From Emiliania huxleyi CCMP1516 (lineage: Eukaryota; Haptophyta; Isochrysidales; Noelaerhabdaceae), in NCBI RefSeq assembly GCF_000372725.1, contig NW_005199194.1, forward strand, positions 451,956-473,520: a DNA stretch of 21,565 nt, in the 5' to 3' direction. The translations under genes were made by a program, and so were the position numbers. The stretch's first letter is position 1. The number at the start of each line of letters is the position of its first letter. This document shows, piece by piece, positions 7,265-16,187 of this stretch. The notes beneath the pieces are model-generated. The model did no database searches. It was given only the letters and a program-made list of their open reading frames with translations, and had not been told where the DNA came from.

Positions 7265-7543
7265 GCCCGCGCACTGAAACGGTCCTGAAGGACGCATACC
7301 GCTGCGGCGAGACCACTGGCGCGTCGCACGCGGCGGACCACGCGCACGACCGCTCCCGCATTGAGAAGGACGCAACCCGCAGCGGTCGCACTCGCGGCAG
7401 CGCCGGACGCAGCTGTCGAGGCTGGTGATGTTCCACCGCCGGCCAGTCCGCCAAGCGCCGCGGTCACCATGAACGCAGTCGAAGCGCTCGCCCGGCCGGA
7501 CGGCGGTCGAGCAGGCGCCGCGGGTCGGGTGCTGGGCGGCCAT
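7265..7543 (-). pseudogene. Cysteine-rich apple/PAN-like domain fragment with a frameshift
   Basis: Minus strand from about 7543. One frame reads FDCVHGDRGAWRTGRRWNIT and then SLDSCVRRCRECDRC. A second frame continues RVASFSMRERSCAWSAACD and ends YASFRTVSVRG near 7270. Joined, these give a C-x3-C-x2-C-x2-C motif, then SFS and a CSW/CAW-type element, then a closing FRTV strand. This matches a secreted Cys-rich module I remember as common in haptophyte predicted proteins. The frame change needs one missing base near 7383-7388. Such modules usually accompany secreted or membrane glycosyltransferases and lectin-like proteins. No complete gene can be delimited; it could be a real exon with a sequencing error. 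Confidence 0.5.
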
Positions 7544-8042
7544 CTGACAGAAGGGCCGAGGCGCTTGACAGCCGCTCAGCGCTCACCCCCCGGCGAAAAG
7601 AATTTACCCAGGGACACGGGCGAGCCGCCGCGCAGCACAGAGCGGGCCGGAGCGGAATCAACGAACTCCGCCGAAACGCCGTGGAAGCGCGTTTTGGCAT
7701 TTGGGTCCATTACATCCGTCCGCTCTTCGGCAAGCCCGCCCCCTCTCGCGCGCATCGATTCTAAGCCCTCAATACAAGCATGAGCTCATTAGATGGCGCG
7801 CGGCGCGGGCGGATGACTAAGGGAGAGAATGCGGAGAGACTAGCTCGCAGGTAGATGTGCTCAGCCAAGGGCAAGGGATGAGGGGAATGTGTCAGTGTGA
7901 GGGGTGCACCAACCGCAGAGCGTCATGTTTTGCCTTTGAAAACTGAACAGTTTTTTCACAGTGTGCAGGCAGTCGCCGAGCAGTGTCGCTCACACAAGCC
8001 GCAGCACAAGTGACTGAGGGCCAGTGAGGGCGAGCCCATCGC

Positions 8043-8205
8043 TGTCACAGCTGTGGCAGCCGCACAGTAGGCTGTGTCAGCTGTGCAGAGTGTGTGAGCA
8101 GCAGAGGAGCTGCTCTCCAGGCTTCTGTCGCAAAGAGCTGCATGCCACCGAAGGCGCTGTCGAGGTTCGCCGAGCGAGCGCGGCGCAGGTTGAGGGATAC
8201 CGTCA
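8043..8205 (+). repeat. Dispersed repeat R4, copy 1
   Basis: Matches the minus strand of 19784-19937. Shared blocks in order are TCACAGCTGTGGCAGC, CACAGTAGGCTGTG, CTGTGCAGAG, then GCATGCCACCGAAGGCGCTG (preceded by AAAGAGCT in both) and GAGCGCGGCGCAG. Indels of up to about 15 bp separate the two copies. Confidence 0.9.
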
Positions 8206-8240
8206 CCGACGAGCGCGTTGGAGTATTCACTCCGGACAAA

Positions 8241-8279
8241 GACAGTGGCACGCACACGAGCTGCGGCCGTGCCACTGTC
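8241..8279. repeat. Perfect 12-bp inverted repeat with 15-nt loop
   Basis: GACAGTGGCACG at 8241-8252 pairs with CGTGCCACTGTC at 8268-8279. No neighbouring gene end explains it. Confidence 0.8.
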
Positions 8280-8518
8280 ATAGCGGCGAGGCGCGGGACC
8301 GTCTGTGGCGAAGTGGGTCGCGTCCCTCGATTTTGTTCAACCCAGCATCCACACCCAATTATGAACCCATGCATGTGCTAAAAGCTACCAATGAACCATG
8401 TCAAATCATGTAGTAGGGATAGTTCAAAATCCGATGTTAGGAAAACTCCCGTACAGCTATACAGTATCGCGTTACAGTACAGTACATAGGAATTAGCATC
8501 GCGGCCGCCTTGGCCGGC

Positions 8519-9817
8519 TCAAATCGATTGGTGGCGTCGAGGTCCGGGGGGTGGGTGAATCTTGGACCACCAGTGACGCATCGTGAGCCGTTCGAGGGTC
8601 TGATTGCGCAACCACTCGTCCTCGAACGCGGGCGCGTGGAGCTTGCGCCACTGTGCGAGCATGCTTGTGTTGATGTCGGTCCAGTTGCTCACGCGCACCA
8701 CTGGCCAGCCGTCGTACATGGTGGCACCCGGAAAATCGCGCATGATCGGGATGGCGCCGGAAAGGATGGCTGAGAAGAGCTTGGGATTTGGGTCGATCCC
8801 GCCACCATGAACGCAGAGCAGGAATGGATACTTTTGCACAACTGCACTGAAGCCCTCGTTAGTCGTGTTGGCCACGTCGCACCAACGCCAACTGTTGCAC
8901 AAGTCTCTGACAAACTGTCGTTCGAGGAACTGCCGCCCGCCTCGCTGCCGCCCGATTTCCACCACCCGGAGCGGCAGTGATTGGATTCGCACTTTTCGCG
9001 GCGCGGTCGCCAGTGACATGCCCCCAGCATCGCGAGGATTCATCCCGGTCGGGATGGGACTGACCTTGCTGCTCGTCACTGCAGCATCGAGATGCTCGAC
9101 GTAAATGTGCAAAATGCGCTCATCTTTGAGCCAGTTCGCCCAGGTGCTCGACCTGAGCACGCGCGGGTAACGAACGTCCGTCTGCAACGGCGTCGTCTTG
9201 TCGTGGTCGCCCGTGATGAGCACCACGCCATGGCGCCGCGGGATGCAATGCAGCAGCGACTCTGAGAAGGTCTCAAGCTCGTCCGTGTTCACGAATATGG
9301 TTCCAGGCACGGTGTACGGGTCGCCCCAGACGGTGAAGCCGGGCAGTCGTCCCCAATGCTCATAGCGCGAGCCGACAACCCAATCGCAGTGCGCTGCCAG
9401 TGAACACGGCGGAGGATTAGTCTGCACGACAGAGAAGAGCTCGTCTTTTTGCACGGGCTTGCGCGTCCAGTTCCGGAAGTTGTACTTGAAGGGGCCGTCA
9501 CGAGGAACGCCGGCGTCATGACCCCGCCTCGGGTAACCCGAGGAACGTTCCTCGGGTGTTTGAGTGTGATTGTAGATCTGGAGTACGCACTCGCCGAACG
9601 AGCGCCGCCCTGCCCCTGAGGCAGCGGCGCCATGCGCGGCGTGGCGGCCGGCAGCGGCTGGTCCTGGTCGGTGAACCGGCCGCTCGTGACCGGATCCATC
9701 ATCATGATCTCCACCTGCTCGTCCTCCTCTGCATGCACGACAGCCAGCCGCCAGGGCGCGGGTGGAGCGTAGAAGGACGCCCCAAAACCAGAGGCTGCGA
9801 ACGAGCACGCGGCACAT
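8519..9817 (-). CDS. Exostosin (GT47)-like glycosyltransferase, secretory pathway
   Basis: 432 aa from the ATG at 9817. The N-terminus, MCRVLVRSLWFWGVLLRST, is a short hydrophobic signal or anchor, so ER/Golgi targeting is likely. The C-terminal third has KYPFLLCVHGGGIDPNPKLF, SAILSGAIPIM and MYDGWPVVRVSNWTDI. This is the pattern of the exostosin C-terminal donor-binding region (a pathogen-independent GT47 fold that adds sugars to polysaccharides or proteins). WxDI and the closing RHWWSKIH are also conserved-looking. Residues of about 25-75 are Gly/Ala/Arg-rich, while an overlapping frame from 9738 to about 9600 has better codon use (EDEQVEIMMMDPVTSGRF). This suggests two compensating frame errors near the N-terminus. 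An alternative is an uncharacterised algal glycosyltransferase family related to GT47. Confidence 0.6.
   Translation of the reverse strand: MCRVLVRSLWFWGVLLRSTRALAAGCRACRGGRAGGDHDDGSGHERPVHRPGPAAAGRHAAHGAAASGAGRRSFGECVLQIYNHTQTPEERSSGYPRRGHDAGVPRDGPFKYNFRNWTRKPVQKDELFSVVQTNPPPCSLAAHCDWVVGSRYEHWGRLPGFTVWGDPYTVPGTIFVNTDELETFSESLLHCIPRRHGVVLITGDHDKTTPLQTDVRYPRVLRSSTWANWLKDERILHIYVEHLDAAVTSSKVSPIPTGMNPRDAGGMSLATAPRKVRIQSLPLRVVEIGRQRGGRQFLERQFVRDLCNSWRWCDVANTTNEGFSAVVQKYPFLLCVHGGGIDPNPKLFSAILSGAIPIMRDFPGATMYDGWPVVRVSNWTDINTSMLAQWRKLHAPAFEDEWLRNQTLERLTMRHWWSKIHPPPGPRRHQSI
9528..9557. repeat. Nested palindromes inside the exostosin-like gene
   Basis: 9536-9557 is a perfect 22-bp palindrome centred on AACGTT. 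It shares its left arm with CCTCGGGT-A-ACCCGAGG at 9528-9544, so CCTCGGGT and its complement can pair in two alternative ways. It falls in the weakly conserved N-terminal coding part. Confidence 0.85.
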
Positions 9818-10514
9818 GTCTTTTATCGGCGGCGATTGGCGCGAGAAGAGGCCGCGGAGACCGCCGGGAACGAGGGGGTAGACTCACGGTTCCTACCAGC
9901 CGCGCTCACCCAAGTCGATTAGACACTCACACGCGGGCGGGGGAGCGGCTCGCGCGGCGGGAGGGCCGGCGCGAGCGGGCGGGCGAAGCCGCGTTGCGGC
10001 GCGCGACGGCGTTCTCCGAGGTGATGACTGTCACGTCTCGCTCCAGCGCACGGGATGGGGGGCGAAGTGGCCGGGCACGCTCGCACACGCTCGCGCAAAG
10101 GCCAACACGCGCCGCATCGCGGGGAGAGGGGGCGGCGGGTGCAAAACCTGTGAGTTCGACGGTCAAGCACTTTTTCAGGCGCCGAAGCGCGAAGTCCTTC
10201 TTTTCACTTGTTTTTCAGGTGGGACTGGGGAGATCCTCGTGTGTGTCACTCACTGGGGAGATCCTCCATGGGGGTGGGCGATAGCATGTGAGTGAGAGAT
10301 GCTTGATAGGAGAGATTTTTAAGACTTGTGAAACCCAACACGAATCACAACTCTCGCGCCGTTTCCCGTTTGGAGAGAGAGAGATTTTGTTTGTTTTGTT
10401 GAGATTTTTATGCAATACCATAAAGAGAGGTTAGAGGCGGCTAAGGTCCGTTATCGGCCGTCGGCGCGAGATCGCCGGGAGCTGCGGACGTTTCTGAATT
10501 TGTGACGGACCGCC

Positions 10515-10517
<3 letters not shown>

Positions 10518-10552
<35 letters not shown>
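10518..10552. repeat. (GT)n microsatellite
   Basis: About 16 GT units abutting the start of repeat R2 copy 2. Confidence 0.9.
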
Positions 10553-10555
<3 letters not shown>

Positions 10556-10616
10556 ACCGAGAGCTTATGCTCAGGCGAGATGTGAGGCGCATGCGCCCAG
10601 GAGGACGCATGCGCAA
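10553..10616 (+). repeat. Dispersed repeat R2, copy 2
   Basis: Second copy of the 1786-1870 unit. It differs by CTC-A/T-GGCGAG and by loss of about 10 bp between the two GCGCATGCG palindromes. Confidence 0.85.
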
Positions 10617-10752
10617 CGACGCTGCTAGAGATGCCTTTCGGGGCCCAGAGATAAAACTTCTGATGCCATGCGTGACCTAGTAGTGTCCCCAGCTATGGGC
10701 GTGTCCACGTTGGAGCAGGTGTGGTGTGGGCGCGAGAATAGCTCCGCCGTTC

Positions 10753-10878
10753 ATGGAGGCAACCGATACGAGTCGACTGGTGTGTGTCGTCGTGGTTTCG
10801 TATCAAGAATACTCACTCACACAGACCGCCTGCGCTCTTGTTCAATACCAAACAAGTCGAAAGAAGTCAAAAAACAAC
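10753..10878 (+). repeat. Dispersed repeat R3, copy 2
   Basis: Direct copy of 6919-7034, about 98% identical by eye. It carries a local 10-bp tandem duplication (AAGTCGAAAG) before the terminal A-rich segment. Confidence 0.95.
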
Positions 10879-10922
10879 TCTAACACTCTCACATGACAGT
10901 TTATGGAGAATTTTCAAGACAA

Positions 10923-11028
<106 letters not shown>

Positions 11029-11265
11029 AATGTCCCCCAAAATACTGGTAGTACCAAAATCAATCGAGCCGCCGCGGGCCCACAGGAGGGCTCGGAGCCG
11101 CGGCACCGGTCCGCGCCGCCAGCGGGGCGAGAGCACCAGCCTAGATCTACAACCTGCCGACATGGCAGTTGCGACGGCGCTTTCACAGCACACACACACT
11201 GGGTGAATGCGATATACTCTGGGCAGGAACCTCTGTGCTGAAGGTTTTTCATGCACCTTCCGCTC

Positions 11266-11545
11266 CCTCTCGCGCTCGCCCCGCCGCACCACGCCACCAA
11301 TGGGCGCCGCGAGCTGCACGCCCAGTACCCCCGCGACGCCTGCTGCTCGCGAAACCCGCCGCTCCCGCACCGCTCCCGCCATACGACGCGCTCGCTGGCC
11401 CCCCGCGCTGCGCCTCCTAGCCTCGCACCGGCTCCGCTCGCAGCTGCGGCCGTTGCCATCGTGGAGCCGCGAGACGCGCCCACTGCGGCCCCTTCTCCAC
11501 CCTTGCCCCGCACGAGCCCGCACCATGCGCATCCCATTTTGGCTC
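11266..11545 (+). repeat. Dispersed repeat R5, copy 1 (diverged)
   Basis: Shares an ordered series of blocks with 15698-15950: GAGCTGCACGCCC, GCGACGCCT-CTGCTC-CG, AACCCGCCGCTCC, GCTCCC-CCAT, TGCCATCG-GGAGCCGCG and CTCCACCCTT. I estimate 70-75% identity by eye. Both copies lie within about 1.1 kb upstream of a methyltransferase gene on the same strand. Confidence 0.7.
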
Positions 11546-11975
11546 TGACGCTCGCGAGCCGTCGCCCGCGCGCTCGCAGATCCAAAACAACGTGGGCGAA
11601 GGGGATCGCCGCGGCCTCTTGCGTGCTGGGCCTCAAGCTGCGTCCGCTGTGAGTAGGTGCGGCCCTCTTGACCCCCCTTCCCCCCGAGCCCCCCTTTCTC
11701 TTCCGAAGACGCTCTCGAGCAGAGAGAGCGCTCTTGATGGCCCGGCGAGTGCTGCAATCAGAGAGAGCACTCTTGCAATCAGCGAGGGAGATTACCCGGG
11801 ATATCTTCCCCCGATCCTTCCCTCGCAGGTGCATCGACGCTGCTCGTGAGCGCCTGCGCCCCTCCACTCGTAGCATACACCTCTCCACCGACAGCGCAAA
11901 CACACACACACACCCTCGTGGCGGAGTCGGAGGCGCCGAGAGCATGTACCGCGACGCGATCCGGCACGTCGCCGC

Positions 11976-12060
11976 GATGATGATCATCACCATCGTCATC
12001 ATCGTCATCATCGTCATCGTCACCACCACCACCACCAGCATCAGCATAGCATCACGTACA
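11976..12060. repeat. ATC/GTC/ACC triplet repeat
   Basis: Degenerate triplets (ATCATC, GTCATC, then ACCACC) give poly-Ile/Val or poly-Met ORFs on either strand. No gene is assigned. Confidence 0.85.
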
Positions 12061-12298
12061 TCATCAACATGCTGCTCTTGTGCCTCCGGACACGCCGTTC
12101 GGCCCTCTGCGAGCAAAGCTCTAGCTGTCTGCAGGCCGCCCTCCCCACCCCTCCCCAATCTTGCTGCACCTCCCCGCCCGTCCCGGCCGGCCGACACGCG
12201 AAAGCGCCTGCTCAGCATCGGGCCGTGTCTGCCAGCTCGACCACCTCATCGATCCCGGGAGGACCGCGCCGCCATCATCTATTCCGCGCGCCTCGTCA

Positions 12299-12430
12299 GG
12301 CAATGAACGACGCGTCGCCCGTGCGTGCCTGACTACTGCGGCCAGACAATGAACGACATGTACTGCGGCCAGGCAATGAACGACGCGTCGCCGTGCGTGC
12401 CTGACTACTGCGGCCAGGCTATGAACGACG
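12299..12430 (+). repeat. Tandem repeat spanning the start of the METTL24-like frame
   Basis: Units of about 42-75 bp contain CAATGAACGACGCGTCGCC and GTGCGTGCCTGACTACTGCG. The phrase GGCCAG-C-ATGAACGAC occurs three times. The repeats supply several in-frame ATGs for the gene downstream, so the true start is ambiguous. Confidence 0.8.
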
Positions 12431-13770
12431 ATTCGCCCACCGCCGCTTCGTTGCTGCCACTTCCGGGCCACCGCCGCCGTTGTGCCGCCGCCACGGCCGC
12501 GCAATGTGCCGCCGCAGCCTTCGCCGCCGCCACCGATGCCTTCGCCGCCCTGCCGTCGACACTGCCGCCGCCGCAGCCCCCGCCCCCATCGCCCTCGCCG
12601 CCAGCCACCCCCCCCGCCCTCGCCCTCGCCCTCGCCCTCGCCAGCAAGGCCTCTCTTTATTCTCTGGCCCTCGTCGCCTGCAACACTCGCCCGACACGAA
12701 CTTTAGCCCGCTCCCTCGTGACGCCGCCCTCCGCAGGCTCAACGTCCGAGCTTTGTCCCCCGTCACTCTCCTCTCATTTCAGACCCCACACATGGCTCAC
12801 GTTGAGTGCGGGCGTCCCATGCGACGCCACGACGCGCAAGTGGTGGGTGCCTGGCAGCAGCCACGCGGCAGGCGGAAAGAGCTCGAATGAGAGCGCGGCG
12901 TCAACGCGGTGGGCAGCGATGCCCGAGTGGGCGCATGCAAACAATAAGGCGCCCTCCGTTGCGCTGTGCCCGGGCCGGCTGCTTCGTATGGACACATCGC
13001 CATGCAAGTCAAAGGCGGATGCGCTTTCCCCGCAGCGCCGCTGCCACGACGATGCGCTGCCACTGTGTGAGCCGTTCCTCTTCGGCAGCAGGTCCACTGC
13101 TGAACCCGAGAAGCTCGCATCCAGCCCTTCTACATGCTTGGTATACTCGTTTGGCATCGGCGGTGAGTGGTCTTTCGAAGATTGGATGTCACGTCGATGC
13201 GAGGTGCATGCGTTCGACCCGACCAAAAGGCTGCGCAGGAGACACGAGCAGTACGCTGCAGGCCGCAGGCCGAACCTCACCTTCCACTACGCAGGTCTTG
13301 GCGTTGGCGCCGGTGGAAGCGCAGCCAGCCTCGTATCGGGCACCTACGGCGCGCTCGACAGCCAGAGGATCAAACCGCTCAGCGCGCTGATGCAAGAAAG
13401 TGGCCATATCGGTCGCCAGATCGACATGCTGAAGATCGACTGCGAAGGATGCGAGTGGGAGTCATTTAACGACATCGCGGTGCGGACACCGACGCTGCTG
13501 CAGAAAGTGTGTACGATTGTGCTGGAGGTGCATGTTGCAACGCAGCTGCAGATGGGCAGCCAGGCGCAGCTGCGCCTCATGGCGGCTTTCTGGCGGCACT
13601 ACATCGTCGAGGCTGGCTTCCGGATCTGGTACGTCCATCGCAACACCGGCAATCCGCTGGGCGTTGATAGCCACGTCCATCCGCTGCTCGTCACGTTGGG
13701 AATGGACGAGGCCGTATGCTGCTTCGAAATCGGCCTGCACCGCCCGGGCTGCGGTACCGTCAGTCAGTGA
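12349..13770 (+). CDS. METTL24/FkbM-type SAM-dependent methyltransferase
   Basis: 473 aa from the ATG at 12349. The first 150 residues are repeat- and Pro/Ala-derived and the true start may be later. CTCTCATTTCAG at about 12769-12780 is a good intron acceptor, and exon 2 would then begin at 12781. The catalytic domain starts near 13138 with VYSFGIGGEWSFEDWM, the SAM-binding motif I of the Methyltransf_22/METTL24 group. CEVHAFDPTKRL follows (acidic SAM-ribose ligand D), then HYAGLGVG and IDMLKIDCEGCEWESF, the FkbM-like active-site segment, and then VLEVHV. The C-terminus, IWYVHRNTGNPLG, is also typical. The substrate is unknown; the family includes sugar and small-molecule O-methyltransferases and secreted eukaryotic members. 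The stop is the TGA at 13768-13770. Confidence 0.75.
   Translation: MNDMYCGQAMNDASPCVPDYCGQAMNDDSPTAASLLPLPGHRRRCAAATAAQCAAAAFAAATDAFAALPSTLPPPQPPPPSPSPPATPPALALALALASKASLYSLALVACNTRPTRTLARSLVTPPSAGSTSELCPPSLSSHFRPHTWLTLSAGVPCDATTRKWWVPGSSHAAGGKSSNESAASTRWAAMPEWAHANNKAPSVALCPGRLLRMDTSPCKSKADALSPQRRCHDDALPLCEPFLFGSRSTAEPEKLASSPSTCLVYSFGIGGEWSFEDWMSRRCEVHAFDPTKRLRRRHEQYAAGRRPNLTFHYAGLGVGAGGSAASLVSGTYGALDSQRIKPLSALMQESGHIGRQIDMLKIDCEGCEWESFNDIAVRTPTLLQKVCTIVLEVHVATQLQMGSQAQLRLMAAFWRHYIVEAGFRIWYVHRNTGNPLGVDSHVHPLLVTLGMDEAVCCFEIGLHRPGCGTVSQ
12615..12641. repeat. GCCCTC hexamer repeat
   Basis: Four to five CGCCCT/GCCCTC units inside the low-complexity N-terminal reading of the METTL24-like gene, encoding Ala-Leu repeats. 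Confidence 0.8.
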
Positions 13771-13985
13771 CGAGGACTGCGGCGAGGGCATGTGCGCATC
13801 GTGTAGGGGCGATGACGACGCGGGCTTCGACGAAGGTGGCTACGACGATGGGGTTCCCACCGCACCTGCCAGGTAATGTCACCTCTGCAGGCCCGTCACC
13901 TGAATCCACAAACGGACCCGACAAAGGTCATCTCATGGCTCGTCACGAGCGCATCGTGACATCGAGAGACGAGTGGCTGAGATTC

Positions 13986-14078
13986 TTTTGGAGCAGTGGC
14001 TGAGATGAGGCCCATGAGGGCTGATGACGTGCTGAGGGGCGATATGGTACATGTACCAGGCCAGCCACTGCTCCAAAA
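13986..14078. repeat. 17-bp perfect inverted repeat with palindromic loop
   Basis: TTTTGGAGCAGTGGCTG at 13986-14002 is exactly complementary to 14062-14078. The 59-nt loop contains a perfect 12-bp palindrome GGTACATGTACC (14046-14057), giving a hairpin within a hairpin. GTGGCTGAGAT also occurs just outside the left arm (13972-13982). It may be the relic of a miniature inverted-repeat element. Confidence 0.85.
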
Positions 14079-15083
14079 TTTGAGTGACAACCTATACCCA
14101 GCGGCTTAGCATCGGTTAGTATGGCTTTGAAGTTTACTTCCGTTACCGGCCCATTCACGACCGATGAGACAGCACCCGCCATGAGGTACTCAGCACAGAG
14201 ACGAAGCCTAACGCATGAAAAATCACCTCATGGCTGTGGCCCACATATACATAAGACGGGTTCTGAGCCGATGGGCGTAGGGTGTCACTCAGCTTTTGGA
14301 GTAGTTACACGTAGTCAGTGAGAAAGTTCCGATGAGGCACTAAAACCGTCTCCAGCCCGTTCTACGCAACCGTCGCCCAGGAGGGCCATGGCTCTTCACA
14401 TCTCTTGGCCTGGATTCATCGACTATGCAAAAAACACGGCTTCTAAGACCAATACAGCAGGCCAGCACTCTGTGCAGTGCACACAGAGCCGTTACATTCT
14501 CGTTGTGGGAACACTGTGTGTGGACTACACGTTACTCTTTTCGAGCAGATGTGTCCTACGAAGGTCGTACTTACCTCACACCTTTTGATTAACTCACTTC
14601 TGTTACGGGAGAACCGCCTAAGAATACACGTCACCAGGCAGCGGCAGACCGTCCACCAGAGACATTCTCGAGCCCTGCCGCTTCTCGCCATCCCCGAGGA
14701 GCAGCGCGCCCGAAGCAGGTGAGTCACGGCCGCTAGGTACAGCGAGCGCGGCGAGCCAGAAGCGAGAAGGGAACGTCAAGGAGAAAATCAGCAGATTCCA
14801 AGATTCAATCTCGTTTGACAAAACCCACACGGAGGTCGGGTAACTGGGAGTCGGGAGCTCGGGAGTATAAGAAAATCTCCCAAAATTTTCGTCGGCGCTG
14901 ACGCGCCGACAAAGCTGGTGTCCGACCCCGACCGCCGGCCGAAACAGCCGCGTCCAGCCCGACCTGCGGCCGGCCGAAAATCATTTAGTCGGCGGACTTG
15001 TAGCGGGCGATCGCGCTGAACTGACGTGGGGGAGGGGGCGACAGGGAGGATGTGGCCCTGAGTTATGTGTACGCCAACTCAGG

Positions 15084-15215
15084 GTGTGTGGCAGCCCGCT
15101 GGCTGTGTTTCTTGTGAGCTTGTTTGTGTCTGTGTGTCGCTCGTGCGTGTCGTCATCATCTGTCCAGCGACCAGCGTCCACCCATACCGCGTTGGTGTCC
15201 AGTCTCCGAGCCTGG
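15084..15215 (+). repeat. Dispersed repeat R6, copy 2
   Basis: Inverted counterpart of 1933-2066 (about 75% identity by eye). It is followed by TTCACCTTTCTACCTACC, a CTAC tandem tail ending in TAACTGACGGCAG. Confidence 0.75.
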
Positions 15216-15697
15216 CTGTTCTTCACCTTTCTACCTACCTACCTAACTGACGGCAGGTAAGCCGGAAGGTGGGGGGCGGGGATGTGCCGGGTGGATCCCC
15301 AAGCGGGCGAGCCGGGCCCGTGCATAGTTCGGGCGCGGGGGGCGCTGGGGGGGGGAGCATGAGAAAGACGCACCGACATGCTGGTGGCTACCGGTCTCTT
15401 CATTGCCTGATTTTGACGATTCTCGTTGGACCGTCGCTCGGAGCGAATCCCCAAACCTCTCAGCTCAAAATTTATTTGTTTGGGCAGTGTTCGACCGGGC
15501 TAGTACTTGCCGGCGCCCTTCTTTGTTTTAGTAGTTAGTCTTGCGGGGTTGCCCTTGGCCGTTCGGCTGATTTATAAGATCCGCGAGACCTCGAGAGAGT
15601 AGTGCCGAAGGCGCTCTTTTTGATCGAGGCAGGGCGTTCGGCTTGGCTTCTCTGTGTACTTCGCCACAGGTCCGCAGGTCCAACCCTCGCCTTTCCC

Positions 15698-15950
15698 GTT
15701 CCGCTCGCGCTTGCCCCGCCGCGTCGACGCACATATGGCCGCGGGGAGCTGCACGCCCGAGCGGCGCGACGCCTCCTGCTCACGCAACCCGCCGCTCCCT
15801 CTCCGCTCCCACCATGCGATTCTCGGCCTCACAATCCCTGCCACCTCCCGTTCGCAGGTGAGGCTGCTGCCATCGGGGAGCCGCGAGACGCGGCCGCTGC
15901 CGCTCGTTCCCCACCCTTCCACCGAGCGAACCCGCCCGATTGCCCCCACT
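15698..15950 (+). repeat. Dispersed repeat R5, copy 2 (diverged)
   Basis: Counterpart of 11266-11545 with the same block order. It lies 240-490 bp upstream of the methyltransferase ATG at 16188. ORFs on both strands are conserved-looking only because of shared ancestry of the repeat. Confidence 0.7.
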
Positions 15951-16187
15951 CTTTTCCGGCGAGAGAGCGACGCAGCCCGCTCGCTTGCCAATCGCTGCCC
16001 GGTTCCAGTCCTAGCGCCGAGGACACGAGAGAGTGTGCCGGTCGTCGCGATGCTAACGCCGAGGCGTGCTGCCCGTAGGTGTGGCAGTGACCTGGCTCGA
16101 CCCTCTCTCTCTCTCTCTCTCTGAAGTTCGGCCGGGTGGTCTGCAGACCCCCGTCGTGAGTCGACGAGTGTTGCGACGGCGAGAGGA

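Larger units (their letters stand above)
7544..8518. other. Intergenic stretch with dispersed repeat R4 and hairpins
   Basis: No supported gene. It contains repeat R4 (8043-8205), a 12-bp inverted repeat GACAGTGGCACG (8241-8252 with 8268-8279), and an AT-richer tail (about 8330-8500) beyond the 3' end of the exostosin-like gene. Confidence 0.6.
13771..16187. other. Intergenic stretch between the two methyltransferase genes
   Basis: No supported gene. It contains a long hairpin (13986-14078), an AT-richer unassigned part (14100-14890), a small hairpin GTCGGCGC-TGAC-GCGCCGAC (14891-14910), a 9-bp inverted repeat CCCTGAGTT (15056-15084), repeats R6 and R5, a CTAC tail, and a (CT)n run at 16105-16123. 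ORFs here are short or repeat-derived. Confidence 0.6.
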
